A DNA stretch of 64,000 nucleotides from NCBI RefSeq assembly GCF_006717045.1, contig NZ_VFPH01000001.1, forward strand, positions 2,046,001-2,110,000, read 5' to 3'. The position numbers and the translations under genes are program-made. Origin of the DNA: Pseudonocardia cypriaca (GTDB lineage Bacteria > Actinomycetota > Actinomycetes > Mycobacteriales > Pseudonocardiaceae). Shown piece after piece: positions 33,701 through 42,906 of this stretch. Numbering within the stretch: position 1 is the first letter of the stretch; each line of letters begins with the position of its first letter. Below the pieces are notes generated by a model. That model did not search any database. It worked only from the letters and a program-made list of their open reading frames with translations, and was not told where the DNA came from.

Positions 33701-35124
33701 CCGTGCCGTGGCCGCGGGCGGGGGAGCGGATCCCGGGCCTGGAGCGGAACCGTTCCGTGCGCACGGCGTCGCGGGCCGCGACCTCGAGGGGCGCGACACC
33801 GAGGGGCGCGGGGAGGGGTGCGTCGTCGAGGGGCACCAAGGGCGCGGTCGCGAGGAGGATCACGGCGCGCCCGCACGGGCTGCGCCTCGCGGTCGGCCGC
33901 ACGGCCGCTGCCCTCGGCCAGTGGCTGCGCCGCCCGCTCACCTCGCTGCACCTCGTGCTGGGCGTGTTCGGCCTGCTCACGCTGTTCGGGCTGGTCATGG
34001 TGCTGTCCGCATCCTCGGTGGAGGCGCTCACCGCGGACGGCTCCTCGTACTCGGTGTTCACCCGGCAGCTGATGTTCTGCGTGCCCGGCCTGCTGATGTT
34101 CTTCCTCGGGCTGCGGATCTCCCCGCGCAGGCTGCGGTCGCTCGCGCCCGCGGCGCTCGTCGTCGGCGCGCTGGCGCTCGTGGCGGTGCTGTTCGTCGGG
34201 GACACCCGCAACGGGTCGCGGGCGTGGTTCGCGATCGGGGCGTTCTCGGTGCAGCCGTCCGAGGCGGTGAAGGTGGCGCTCACGCTGTGGGGCGCCCACG
34301 TGCTCGTGGCGCGCCGGGCCGTCATGCACCGCTGGAAGTACGCGCTGTCGCCGGTGGTGCCGGTCACGGTCGTGCTGCTGACGCTGCTGGTGCTGCAGCC
34401 CGACCTGGGCATGACGATCTCGCTCGGCATCGTGCTCGTGGCGCTGCTGTACTTCGGCGGCGCGCCGATGCGGCTGATCCTCGCCCTGTCCGGCGGCGCT
34501 ACCGCCGGGGCCATCGTGCTCGCGCTCAGCGCCGAGTACCGGATGAGTCGCATCACGGCGTTCCTCTCCCCGGCGAGCGCCGACCCGCAGCAGGCCGGGT
34601 TCCAGGCCCGGCAGGCGCTCTACTCGCTCGCCGACGGGGGCCTCTTCGGGCAGGGCCTCGGGCAGGGCCGCGCCAAGTGGAGCTACCTGCCCAACGCCCA
34701 CAACGACTTCATCTTCGCGATCGTGGCCGAGGAGCTGGGCTTCATCGGCGCGTTCGCGGTGCTGGCGCTCTTCGCGACGCTCGCCTACACCGGCTTCCGG
34801 ATCGCCGCGCGCAGCGTCGACCCGTGGCTGCGGCTGGTCGTCGCGACGTCGACAACCTGGCTCGTGGCGCAGGCCGCCATCAACATCGGGTACGTCGTGG
34901 GGCTGCTGCCGGTGACCGGGCTGCAGCTCCCGCTGATCTCCTCGGGAGGCACGTCCCTCGTGGTCACCATGTTCGTCTTCGGGGTGCTCGCCAACGCGGC
35001 GCGGCACGAGCCCGAAGCCATCGCGGCGTTGAAGCAGCACGGCCAGGGCCACCTCCCCCGGCTGCTGCGGCTGCCGCTGCCCGAGCCGTACCGGGCCCCC
35101 GTGCAGCGAGGGCGGGTGCGATGA
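33697..35124 (+). CDS. ftsW: Septal SEDS peptidoglycan polymerase
   Basis: Lipid II polymerase working with FtsI. 475 residues: a basic cytoplasmic N-terminus of about 80 residues, then about ten helices. SEDS motifs include GSRAWFAIGAFSVQPSEAVK, LVLQPDLGMT, a large extracytoplasmic loop with the expected Asp region, GLGQGRAKWSYLPNAHNDFIF and the C-terminal PLISSGGTSLV. GTG 33697 overlaps the murD TGA; the stop overlaps murG (ATGA). FtsW rather than RodA because of its place between murD and murG. Confidence 0.96.
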   Translation: MTVPWPRAGERIPGLERNRSVRTASRAATSRGATPRGAGRGASSRGTKGAVARRITARPHGLRLAVGRTAAALGQWLRRPLTSLHLVLGVFGLLTLFGLVMVLSASSVEALTADGSSYSVFTRQLMFCVPGLLMFFLGLRISPRRLRSLAPAALVVGALALVAVLFVGDTRNGSRAWFAIGAFSVQPSEAVKVALTLWGAHVLVARRAVMHRWKYALSPVVPVTVVLLTLLVLQPDLGMTISLGIVLVALLYFGGAPMRLILALSGGATAGAIVLALSAEYRMSRITAFLSPASADPQQAGFQARQALYSLADGGLFGQGLGQGRAKWSYLPNAHNDFIFAIVAEELGFIGAFAVLALFATLAYTGFRIAARSVDPWLRLVVATSTTWLVAQAAINIGYVVGLLPVTGLQLPLISSGGTSLVVTMFVFGVLANAARHEPEAIAALKQHGQGHLPRLLRLPLPEPYRAPVQRGRVR

Positions 35125-36254
35125 CCCGGCCGTCCACCGGCGGGCCGTCGATCGTCATCGCGGGTGGCGGGAGCGGCGGGCACATCGAGCCCGCGCTCGC
35201 CTTCGCCGATGCCGTGCGCGCGCTGCGGCCGGATGCCCGGATCACCGCACTCGGCACCGAGAAGGGCCTGGACACCACGCTCATCCCGGCTCGCGGCTAC
35301 CCCCTCGAGCTGATCCCGCCGGTGCCGCTGCCGCGCAAGCCGAGCGCCGACCTGCTGCGGCTCCCGGGCAAGGTCCGCAGCGCCGTCGGGCGCGTGCGCG
35401 AGGTGCTCGCCGGGGTCGACGCCCAGGCCGTGGTCGGGTTCGGTGGTTACGTCGCGCTCCCCGCGTACCTGGGCGCCCGCGGGCGGGTCCCGATCGTCGT
35501 GCACGAGGCGAACGCCCGCGCGGGCCTCGCCAACAAGGTCGGCGCCCGCTTCGCCGACATCGTCGCGGTGGCGGTGCCGGGCAGCGGGCTGCCCGGCGAG
35601 CGGGTGGTCGGGATGCCGCTGCGGCGGTCCATCACCGCGCTGAACCGCGAGAGCCTGCGCCCGCAGGCCCGCAAGTTCTTCGGCCTGCCGCCGCACGGGC
35701 CGGTGCTGCTCGTGTTCGGTGGCTCGCTCGGCGCCCGCACGCTCAACACCGCGGTGGCTGCGGCGCTGCCCGAGCTGCTGCGGGCCGGGATCGCGGTGCT
35801 GCACGCGCACGGCAAGGGCGGGGAGCCCGCGCCGCCCGCGCGGGGGTACCTCGGCTTGCCGTACATCGAGCGGATGGACCTCGCCTACGCCGCAGCCGAC
35901 GCCGTGCTGTGCCGCGCAGGCGCCACGACCGTCGCGGAGGTGTCGGCCGTGGGCCTGCCCGCCGTCTACGTGCCGCTGCCGCACGGCAACGGCGAGCAGT
36001 CGCTCAACGCCCGCCCGGTGGTGGCCGCGGGAGGTGGGGTGCTGGTCGACGACGCCGACCTCACCGGCGAGCGGGTGGTAGCCGAGCTCGCGCCGCTGCT
36101 TCGCGACCCGCTCAGGCTGGCCGAGGCCGGGGCCGCCGCGCGCTCGTCGGGGCACGCGGACGCCGCCGATACGCTCGCCCGCATGGTCCTCGAGCTGGTC
36201 GGTGCGACGCCGGAGCCTGCCACGCAGGTGCTGCCGCCGTGGAGGGATCGATGA
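35121..36254 (+). CDS. murG: Undecaprenyl-PP-MurNAc-pentapeptide GlcNAc transferase
   Basis: Makes lipid II from lipid I on the cytoplasmic face. 377 residues with the two G-loops IAGGGSGGHIEPALAFADAV near the N-terminus and GFGGYVALPAYLGAR, HEANARAGLANK, VFGGSLGARTLN, the donor site CRAGATTVAEVSAVGLPAVYVPLP and GEQSLNARPVV. GT28 family. ATG 35121 overlaps the ftsW stop; its TGA overlaps murC. Confidence 0.97.
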   Translation: MTRPSTGGPSIVIAGGGSGGHIEPALAFADAVRALRPDARITALGTEKGLDTTLIPARGYPLELIPPVPLPRKPSADLLRLPGKVRSAVGRVREVLAGVDAQAVVGFGGYVALPAYLGARGRVPIVVHEANARAGLANKVGARFADIVAVAVPGSGLPGERVVGMPLRRSITALNRESLRPQARKFFGLPPHGPVLLVFGGSLGARTLNTAVAAALPELLRAGIAVLHAHGKGGEPAPPARGYLGLPYIERMDLAYAAADAVLCRAGATTVAEVSAVGLPAVYVPLPHGNGEQSLNARPVVAAGGGVLVDDADLTGERVVAELAPLLRDPLRLAEAGAAARSSGHADAADTLARMVLELVGATPEPATQVLPPWRDR

Positions 36255-37660
36255 TCGAGCTCGCGAAGCGCGTGCACCTGATCGGGATCGGCGGCGCCGG
36301 GATGAGCGGCATCGCGCGGATCCTGCTGGCCAGGGGTGCGGCGGTGTCCGGGTCGGACGCCAAGGACTCCCGCACGGTGCTGGCGCTGCGCGCGCTGGGC
36401 GCGGACGTCGCCGTCGGGCACGACGCGGCGCACCTGCCGGAGCCGCCGGCCACCGTGGTGGTGTCGTCGGCGATCCGGGAGAGCAACCCGGAGCTGGCCG
36501 CCGCGCGTGAGCGCGGCCTGCCGGTCGTGCACCGGGCGCAGGCGCTCGCCGCGCTCACGGAGGGGCGGCGGCTGGCCGCCGTCACCGGCACGGCCGGCAA
36601 GACGTCCACCACCTCGATGCTCACGGTGGCGCTGCAGCACAGCGGGCTCGACCCTTCCTTCGCGATCGGGGGCGACCTCGCGGCGTCCGGTTCGGGTGCG
36701 CACGAGGGCAGCGGTGACGTGTTCGTCGTGGAGGCCGACGAGAGCGACGCGTCGTTCCTCGCGTTCTCGCCCGCGGTGGCGGTGGTGACGAACGTGGAGG
36801 CCGACCACCTCGACCACTACGGCAGCGCCGAGGCCTACGTCGCCGCGTTCGACGAGTTCCTGGGCCGGATCGAGCCCGGTGGAGCGCTCGTGACGTGCGT
36901 GGACGACCCGGGCGCCGCCGCGCTCGCCTCCCGCGCTGAGGCTCGCGGCATCCGGGTGCGCCGGTACGGCGTCGGCGCCGCCGCCGACGCGCGGCTCGTC
37001 GAGTTCCGCCCCGACGGCACCGGCGCCCGGATCGTGCTGGCTCATCAGGGCCGTGAGCACCTCCTGCGGCTCGCCGTGCCCGGGGAGCACATGGCGCTCA
37101 ACGCGCTCGGCGCGCTGCTCGCGGGCGTCGAGCTGGGCGCCGATCCCGACGCGCTGCTCGCCGGGCTCGCCGCGTTCGACGGTGTGCGGCGGCGGTTCGA
37201 GTTCCGCGGCCGGGCCGCGGGCGTCGCGGTGTACGACGACTACGCCCACCACCCGAGCAAGGTCGCGGCCCAGCTGCGGGCCGCGCGCCAGGTGGCCGAG
37301 GGGCGGGTCGACGGGCGGGGCCGGGTGGTGGTGGCGTTCCAGCCGCACCTCTACTCCCGCACCCGCGACTTCGCCGCCGAGTTCGGAGCGGCGCTCGGGC
37401 TCGCCGACGAGGTGGTCGTGCTCGACGTGTACGGCGCGCGGGAGGACCCGCAGCCCGGGGTGAGCGGGGCGCTGATCGCCGACGCTGTGCCGCTGCCCCG
37501 GGACCGCGTGCGCTTCGTTCCCCGCTGGGAGGACGTGCCCTCCGTCGTGGCCGACATCGCCGCGGCGGGCGACCTCGTCGTCACGATGGGCGCGGGCGAC
37601 GTCACCGTCCTGGCGCCGGAGATCCTCCTCGAGCTGGAGAAGCGGGAGGGCGAGCGGTGA
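36251..37660 (+). CDS. murC: UDP-MurNAc:L-Ala ligase
   Basis: First amino-acid addition in the precursor pathway. 469 residues starting MIELAKRVHLIGIGGAGMSG. ATP loop VTGTAGKTSTTSML (about 111-124), VEADESDASFL, NVEADHLDHYGS, YDDYAHHPSKVAAQL and FQPHLYSRT. ATG 36251 has GGAGGGA five bases upstream and overlaps the murG TGA; the murC TGA overlaps ftsQ. Confidence 0.97.
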   Translation: MIELAKRVHLIGIGGAGMSGIARILLARGAAVSGSDAKDSRTVLALRALGADVAVGHDAAHLPEPPATVVVSSAIRESNPELAAARERGLPVVHRAQALAALTEGRRLAAVTGTAGKTSTTSMLTVALQHSGLDPSFAIGGDLAASGSGAHEGSGDVFVVEADESDASFLAFSPAVAVVTNVEADHLDHYGSAEAYVAAFDEFLGRIEPGGALVTCVDDPGAAALASRAEARGIRVRRYGVGAAADARLVEFRPDGTGARIVLAHQGREHLLRLAVPGEHMALNALGALLAGVELGADPDALLAGLAAFDGVRRRFEFRGRAAGVAVYDDYAHHPSKVAAQLRAARQVAEGRVDGRGRVVVAFQPHLYSRTRDFAAEFGAALGLADEVVVLDVYGAREDPQPGVSGALIADAVPLPRDRVRFVPRWEDVPSVVADIAAAGDLVVTMGAGDVTVLAPEILLELEKREGER

Positions 37661-38466
37661 GTCGCCCGGGTCGTGGACGGCGGGGTGAACGCGGAGTCGG
37701 TCGTGCCGTCGCCGACCGGCCGGCCACCCGCCCGCCCCGCGACCCGGAGCGCCCCCTTCCCCGTCCGGTGTCGAAGGAGCGCTACCGGCGCAGGCGTCTC
37801 GCCGCCCTGGTGGCCGGGCTGCTGCTGCTCGTCACCCTCGGCTTCGGGGTCCGCGTGCTGCTCTACGACGCCGGTCTGTTCGACGTCGAGCTGGTGGAGG
37901 TGACCGGCGCCGTCACGGTGTCGGAGGCCGACGTCCTCGCGGCGGCCGCGGTGCAGGCCCGCACCCCGCTCGCCGCCGTCGACGTCGAGGGCGTGGCCAC
38001 CCGGGTGGCGGCCCTGCCCCCGGTCGAGTCGGTGTCCGTGGGGCGGTCGTGGCCCCACACGGTCACCGTCGCGGTCACGGAGCGGGTGCCGGTGGCGACG
38101 GTCACGACGTCGCGGGGGCCTGCGCTCGTCGACCGCTCCGGCGTCGTCTACCCGGGCGCACCCCCGCCCGGCCTGCCCCGGCTGACGACCACGCCGCGCT
38201 CCGGTGACCCGGTGACGGTCGCCGCCGTGACCGTGCTCACGGCGCTGCCGGACGCCCTGCGCGCGCAGGTCGAGACCGCGGGCGCCAGCGTCATGGCGCC
38301 CGGCGCCCCCGGCCAGGTGACACTGCGCATGCTCGACGGCAAGGAGGTGCGCTGGGGCACACCGGAGCGGGCGGAGGAGAAGGCCGCCGCCCTCACCGCG
38401 CTGCTCACCCAGCCCGGCACCGTCTACGACGTGACGAGCCCGGACCTGCCCACGATCCGCCGCTGA
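37657..38466 (+). CDS. ftsQ: Cell division protein FtsQ
   Basis: Bitopic divisome protein of 269 residues: Arg/Pro-rich cytoplasmic N-terminus (1-48), membrane helix (about 49-70), then POTRA domain (FDVELVEVTGAVTVSEADVLAAA) and the FtsQ domain with VESVSVGRSWPHTVTVAVTERVPVA. GTG 37657 overlaps the murC TGA. Last gene of the coupled murE-ftsQ run, followed by a 235-bp gap before ftsZ. Confidence 0.95.
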   Translation: MSRPGRGRRGERGVGRAVADRPATRPPRDPERPLPRPVSKERYRRRRLAALVAGLLLLVTLGFGVRVLLYDAGLFDVELVEVTGAVTVSEADVLAAAAVQARTPLAAVDVEGVATRVAALPPVESVSVGRSWPHTVTVAVTERVPVATVTTSRGPALVDRSGVVYPGAPPPGLPRLTTTPRSGDPVTVAAVTVLTALPDALRAQVETAGASVMAPGAPGQVTLRMLDGKEVRWGTPERAEEKAAALTALLTQPGTVYDVTSPDLPTIRR

Positions 38467-38701
38467 TCCGATACCGCGCACCGGTCGGGTGTCGTCGGAT
38501 CGCCCGCTATGGTGACGCGCGGCCCCCGCTGGCCCGTTCTGGCGGGCCGGAGGGGAAGATCAGCATTGAAGATCGACCCCTTTGGGGGCTGGCGTGCCAG
38601 CGGCGCGCCTGCTGGACCGAGACCGGGACGAGACCTAGCGTCTCCCTGGATGGCCCGGACCCCCGGGGACGGACCCGAGCTTGACTGGAAGGTGCGCCCT
38701 T
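38467..38701 (+). promoter_or_regulatory. ftsZ upstream region with candidate promoters and hairpins
   Basis: No ORF. It holds a candidate promoter TGGACC (38613-38618), 17-bp spacer, TAGCGT (38636-38641), about 60 bp before ftsZ. There is also a TATGGT at 38508-38513, a perfect stem GGCCCG-TTCTGG-CGGGCC at 38531-38548 and a small CCCC-TTT-GGGG stem near 38577-38587. Multiple promoters before ftsZ are usual in actinobacteria; these are guesses by eye. Confidence 0.45.
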
Positions 38702-40228
38702 ATGACGCCCCCGCACAACTACCTGGCCGTGATAAAGGTCGTCGGCATCGGTGGCGGCGGCGTCAACGCCGTCAACCGCATGATCGAGGTCGGCCTGAAG
38801 GGCGTCGAGTTCATCGCGGTGAACACGGACGCGCAGGCCCTCCTGATGTCCGACGCCGACGTGAAGCTCGACATCGGGCGGGAGCTGACCCGCGGCCTTG
38901 GCGCGGGCGCCAACCCCGAGGTCGGGCGCAAGGCCGCCGAGGACCACCGCGAGGAGATCGAGGAGGTCCTCAAGGGGGCCGACATGGTCTTCGTCACCGC
39001 CGGCGAGGGCGGTGGCACCGGCACCGGCGGCGCGCCCGTCGTCGCCTCGATCGCGCGGAAGCTCGGCGCGCTCACGATCGGCGTCGTCACCCGGCCGTTC
39101 ACGTTCGAGGGGCGCCGCCGGGCGGGGCAGGCCGAGGAGGGCATCACCTCCCTGCGCAACGAGTGCGACACGCTCATCGTGATTCCGAACGACCGGCTGC
39201 TGCAGCTCGGCGACGTGGGTGTCTCGCTGATGGACGCCTTCCGCTCGGCCGACGAGGTGCTGCTGTCCGGTGTGCAGGGCATCACGAACCTGATCACCAC
39301 CCCGGGTCTGATCAACCTCGACTTCGCCGACGTCAAGTCCGTCATGTCGGGCGCGGGCAGCGCCCTGATGGGCATCGGGTCCTCCCGCGGGGAGGGGCGC
39401 GCCGTGCAGGCCGCCGGCAAGGCGATCAACTCGCCGCTGCTCGAGGCCTCGATGGACGGGGCGCAGGGCGTGCTGCTGTCGATCGCGGGTGGGTCGGACC
39501 TCGGCCTCTTCGAGATCAACGAGGCCGCCTCGCTCGTACAGGAGGCGGCGCACCCCGAGGCCAACATCATCTTCGGCACGGTGATCGACGACTCCCTCGG
39601 CGACGAGGTGCGGGTCACCGTCATCGCCGCGGGCTTCGAGGCGGGCGGGCCGACGCACAAGAAGCTCGAGCCCACCGCGTTCAAGTCGCAGGAGAAGACG
39701 TCCCCCGGGGTGATCGCCGCCGGCGTGAGCGGCACCACGGCGTCCGCCGCCGGCAACGGCTCGGCGCCCGCCGCCGCCCCGAGCGCGCCCGCCGCCCCGC
39801 CCCCCACGGTGCCCGGCAGCCAGCCGAGCCCGCCGCCGTCGAGCCCGCCGCCGTCGGCGTCGGTCCCGAACGGCAACGGTGCCCAGAACGGCGCGGGGCA
39901 CGCCGCCGGCAACGGTTCGGCAGCCGCACAGTCCACGCCGTACACCAGCGGACGTGGCGCGGCCACGGGCCAGCCGGCCCACCCGACCGCCCCGAACCAG
40001 GCAGGCACCCTCCCGCCCGCCACCCCGCCCGCGGCCGGTGGCACCGGGTACACGCCCCTGCAGCGCCAACCGGACGCCCCGCGCCGGGAGGCCGCGTACG
40101 AGCAGCCGGTGCCCGAGCCCCAGCGCCCGCACGTGTCGGAACGCTCCTCGGCTCCCCTCTACACGCAGCCGGTCGACGTCACCGACCTCGACGACGACGT
40201 GGACGTTCCGCCGTTCATGAAGCGGTGA
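38702..40228 (+). CDS. ftsZ: Cell division GTPase FtsZ with long C-terminal linker
   Basis: Tubulin-like GTPase that forms the Z ring. N-terminal KVVGIGGGGVNAVNRM, the tubulin signature GGGTGTG at about 104-110, and T7-loop region NLDFADVKSVMSGAGSALMG. The conserved C-terminal peptide DVDVPPFMKR is intact for SepF/FtsW binding. At 508 residues it is much longer than the roughly 380-residue mycobacterial protein: residues about 319-495 form a Pro/Ala/Gly/Asn-rich disordered linker. ATG 38702 preceded by GGAAGGTG is the start. Confidence 0.98.
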   Translation: MTPPHNYLAVIKVVGIGGGGVNAVNRMIEVGLKGVEFIAVNTDAQALLMSDADVKLDIGRELTRGLGAGANPEVGRKAAEDHREEIEEVLKGADMVFVTAGEGGGTGTGGAPVVASIARKLGALTIGVVTRPFTFEGRRRAGQAEEGITSLRNECDTLIVIPNDRLLQLGDVGVSLMDAFRSADEVLLSGVQGITNLITTPGLINLDFADVKSVMSGAGSALMGIGSSRGEGRAVQAAGKAINSPLLEASMDGAQGVLLSIAGGSDLGLFEINEAASLVQEAAHPEANIIFGTVIDDSLGDEVRVTVIAAGFEAGGPTHKKLEPTAFKSQEKTSPGVIAAGVSGTTASAAGNGSAPAAAPSAPAAPPPTVPGSQPSPPPSSPPPSASVPNGNGAQNGAGHAAGNGSAAAQSTPYTSGRGAATGQPAHPTAPNQAGTLPPATPPAAGGTGYTPLQRQPDAPRREAAYEQPVPEPQRPHVSERSSAPLYTQPVDVTDLDDDVDVPPFMKR

Positions 40229-40938
40229 GTCCTCGCGTCCGGCGGGTGGTGAGCACCCGGGCCGGCGGCCGCTCGCGCGGCGACTTCGCCTCGTTCAACC
40301 TCTCCGCGCTCGTCGGGGACGACCCGGCGGCGGTCGCCGCGAACCGGGCGCGGCTGCGTCGCGAGCTCGGGGTGCCGGTCGTGTTCCTCGAGCAGGTGCA
40401 CGGCACCCGGGTGGCCACGATCGACACGGTGCCCGCCCCCGACGCCCCGGACGTGCCCGGCACGGACGCCGTCGTCACCGCCCTTCCAGGGGTGGGCATC
40501 GCCGTGCTGGCCGCCGACTGCGTCCCGGTGCTGCTGGCCGACCCCGTCGCCGGGGTCGTCGGGGCCGCCCACGCGGGCCGGGTCGGCGCCGCTGCGGGGG
40601 TGCTGCCGGCCACCGTGGCCGCCATGGAGGCGCTCGGCGCGCGGCGGGACGCGGTCGAGGTGCTGCTCGGCCCCGCGATCTGCGGCGGCTGCTACGAAGT
40701 GCCGGCCGCGATGCGCGCGGAGGTGGACGCCCGCCTCCCCGGCAGCGCCGTGCGCACCCGGCGGGGAACGCCGGGACTCGACCTGCGCGCCGGGCTCTAC
40801 CACCAGCTCACGGAGCTGGGCGTCGCCCGCATCGGCGGCGACCCGCGCTGCACGCGCGAGACCCCCGAGCTGTACAGCCACCGCCGGGACCCGCGCAGCG
40901 GCCGCCAGGCGGCGATCACCTGGCTCGACCCCCGCTGA
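40225..40938 (+). CDS. pgeF: PgeF/YlmD-family (laccase-domain) protein
   Basis: A 237-residue protein of the YfiH/YlmD family. The metal-binding residues are visible: HG in EQVHGTRV, Cys in AADCVPVLL, His in AAHAGR and the GPAICGGCYEVP segment. The family was called laccase-like; members act on purine nucleosides and one edits peptidoglycan precursors in E. coli (removal of mis-incorporated L-Ser). GTG 40225 overlaps the ftsZ TGA, so it is coupled to ftsZ, which fits a wall-related role. Confidence 0.9.
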   Translation: MSPRVRRVVSTRAGGRSRGDFASFNLSALVGDDPAAVAANRARLRRELGVPVVFLEQVHGTRVATIDTVPAPDAPDVPGTDAVVTALPGVGIAVLAADCVPVLLADPVAGVVGAAHAGRVGAAAGVLPATVAAMEALGARRDAVEVLLGPAICGGCYEVPAAMRAEVDARLPGSAVRTRRGTPGLDLRAGLYHQLTELGVARIGGDPRCTRETPELYSHRRDPRSGRQAAITWLDPR

Positions 40939-40982
40939 GACAGCCCCCTTTCCCGACGAACGGCTCGCTGGTCGGTACCTAT

Positions 40983-41005
40983 CCGACGAACGCGCCGTTC
41001 GTCGG
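40983..41005. terminator. Perfect inverted repeat between pgeF and yggS
   Basis: CCGACGAACG, three-base loop CGC, CGTTCGTCGG. A third copy of the left arm lies 30 bp upstream at 40953-40962. It could be a terminator or a dispersed palindromic repeat. The genes on both sides are co-directional, so full termination would split the cluster. Confidence 0.55.
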
Positions 41006-41045
41006 AACGGGGCCGTTCGCTCCCCGGCGTGGCGCGGAGGGTTCG

Positions 41046-41780
41046 ATGGTGCGCGTGGATCGACGTGAGGAGCTTGCGCGGCGGCTCGCCGCTGTCCGGG
41101 AGCGGATCGAGGCGGCGTGCGTCGCCGCCGGCCGGGACCCGGCCTCGGTGGAACTGCTCGCGGTGACCAAGACGGTGCCCGCCGAGGACGTCGCGACGCT
41201 GCTGGATCTCGGCCTCACCGCCTTCGGGGAGAACCGCGTGCAGGAGGCCGGGGAGAAGGTCGCCGCCGTTGCCGCGCTGCGTCCGGAGGCACATCCGCGG
41301 TGGCATTTCGTCGGGAGCCTGCAGCGGAACAAGGCCAGGTCCGTGGTGCGCTGGGCCGATCGGGTGGAGTCTGTGGATTCGACCCGGCTCGCGGACGCAT
41401 TGGATGCGGCCGTACGGCGCGAACGAGAGACCGGTGGGCGCACCGATCGGTTACCGATTCTGCTGCAGTACAGCGTGGACGGTGACCCACTGCGAGGAGG
41501 CGTGCCCCGACCGGACCTGTTCCCGCTCGCCGAACACGTCGCCACGTGCGCCGGGCTGCACCTCGCCGGGCTGATGGCGGTGGCCCCGCTCGGGGCCGAT
41601 CCGGACTCCGCGTTCGCGGACGTCGCCGAAGCCGCGTCCGCGCTCCGTGATCGGTTTCCGCAGGCCACGGTCCTCTCGGCCGGCATGAGCGGCGATCTGG
41701 AGGCCGCGATCCGGCACGGATCGGGTGTCGTGCGTGTCGGAACGGCTCTTGTGGGGGAACGACCGTTAACCTCGCGGTGA
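41046..41780 (+). CDS. PLP homeostasis protein YggS/YlmE
   Basis: A 244-residue single-domain PLP-binding protein of the YggS/PROSC family. Schiff-base Lys42 sits in LLAVTKTVPAED; further blocks are FGENRVQEAGEK, WHFVGSLQRNKAR, SVDSTRLADAL, GLMAVAPLG and LSAGMSGDLEAAIRHGSGVVRVGTALVG, the phosphate-binding end. It maintains free PLP and amino-acid pools. It occupies the usual place between ylmD and sepF. Start ATG 41046. Confidence 0.95.
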   Translation: MVRVDRREELARRLAAVRERIEAACVAAGRDPASVELLAVTKTVPAEDVATLLDLGLTAFGENRVQEAGEKVAAVAALRPEAHPRWHFVGSLQRNKARSVVRWADRVESVDSTRLADALDAAVRRERETGGRTDRLPILLQYSVDGDPLRGGVPRPDLFPLAEHVATCAGLHLAGLMAVAPLGADPDSAFADVAEAASALRDRFPQATVLSAGMSGDLEAAIRHGSGVVRVGTALVGERPLTSR

Positions 41781-41837
41781 TCGTCGGTCGCTGGGGGCAG
41801 TGACCGGCCGTCGGGGCAGTCGATGATGGGAGCGCGG

Positions 41838-42536
41838 ATGGGCGCGATGTACCGGCTCAAGGCCTACTTCGGCATGGTGCCCGCCGAGGAGCTGGGCGAG
41901 TACGCCGACGAACCGCTCGCGGACCGCTATGCCGAGCCCCGCCGCTCACCCCGCGACTACGCCAACGACCGCTGGGACGACCGCTTCTCCTACGAGGACG
42001 AGTCCGACCCCGGCCGGCGCGACCGCTACGACGACGAGTGGGACCGCCGCCCGGCCCGTCCGGTCGCGGTCGACCGCACGCCCGGCCGTGGCCCGACCGG
42101 GGTGGCCTCCCCGGTTCGCGGCGCGCTCGCCATGGAGCCTGACCTGCAGGAACCGCTCCGGTCGGTCGCCCCGGTGCCGGCCGCCGTTCCCGAGCAGCGT
42201 GATCGCCCCGCGACGGGCGCGGCCGCGCTGAGCCGCATCACCACGCTGCAGCCCCGCAGCTACCGGGACGCGCGCACGATCGGCGAGCGGTACCGCAGCG
42301 GCGTTCCGGTGATCATGAACCTGACCGAGCTCGAGGCCGCGGAGGCCAAGCGGCTCGTCGACTTCGCAGCGGGGCTCGTGTTCGCCCTCCACGGCGGGTT
42401 CGACAAGGTCACCAACAGGGTCTTCCTGCTCACACCCGCCGACGTCGAGGTGTCTGCCGACGACGCGCGGATGCTCGCCCAGCGGAGCGTCTCCGGAGGC
42501 GTCTCCGACGCGGATCGCGGCTTCCGGGCGGAGTAG
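41838..42536 (+). CDS. sepF: Cell division protein SepF
   Basis: Membrane anchor and bundler of FtsZ in actinobacteria, which lack FtsA. 232 residues: N-terminal amphipathic anchor MYRLKAYFGMVP, a variable acidic/Arg-rich linker (about 20-130), and the SepF core from about 140 (ITTLQPRSYRDARTIGERYRSGVPVIMNL...LVDFAAGLVFAL...VFLLTPADVEV). ATG 41838 has GGGAG five bases upstream; ATG 41823 is also in frame. The core binds the FtsZ C-terminal peptide seen at the end of ftsZ in this cluster. Confidence 0.96.
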   Translation: MGAMYRLKAYFGMVPAEELGEYADEPLADRYAEPRRSPRDYANDRWDDRFSYEDESDPGRRDRYDDEWDRRPARPVAVDRTPGRGPTGVASPVRGALAMEPDLQEPLRSVAPVPAAVPEQRDRPATGAAALSRITTLQPRSYRDARTIGERYRSGVPVIMNLTELEAAEAKRLVDFAAGLVFALHGGFDKVTNRVFLLTPADVEVSADDARMLAQRSVSGGVSDADRGFRAE

Positions 42537-42552
42537 GAACACCCCGCGCAGC

Positions 42553-42558
42553 TAGGAT
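42553..42558 (+). promoter_or_regulatory. Candidate -10 element for leaderless yggT
   Basis: TAGGAT seven bases before the yggT GTG fits a TANNNT -10 with the transcript starting at or next to the start codon. No ribosome-binding site is present. Confidence 0.4.
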
Positions 42559-42565
42559 CGGCGCC

Positions 42566-42859
42566 GTGTCCCTCGCCATCCAGTTCGTCCTCTACTACCT
42601 GCTGTTCTTCTTCTGGCTCCTGCTCGTGAGCCGCATCGTGGTGGAGCTCGTGCGCAGCTTCGCGCGCCAGTGGGTGCCGGTGGGTCCCAGCGCCGTCGCC
42701 CTCGAACTGATCTTCACGGCAACCGACCCGCCTGTGAAGTTGTTGCGGAGAGTGATCCCCGTCCTCCGGATTGGCGGCGTGGGACTGGACCTGTCGATTA
42801 TGGTTCTACTGCTGGTGGTGTTCATACTGATGAACGTTGCCCAGCCGACGCCGTTGTGA
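42566..42859 (+). CDS. YggT-family membrane protein
   Basis: A 97-residue protein with two hydrophobic helices (about 5-28 and 76-94) joined by the YggT loop FTATDPPVKLLRRVIPVLRIGGVGLDLS, interrupted here by the family Pro-Pro. The family lies between sepF and divIVA in most Gram-positives; its exact role is unknown and may concern division or osmotic stress. The start is GTG 42566. Confidence 0.93.
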   Translation: MSLAIQFVLYYLLFFFWLLLVSRIVVELVRSFARQWVPVGPSAVALELIFTATDPPVKLLRRVIPVLRIGGVGLDLSIMVLLLVVFILMNVAQPTPL

Positions 42860-42906
42860 GCCCCAGTCACACGGTGCCGCCGCCGAGGACTGCATGAGGT
42901 GATCCG

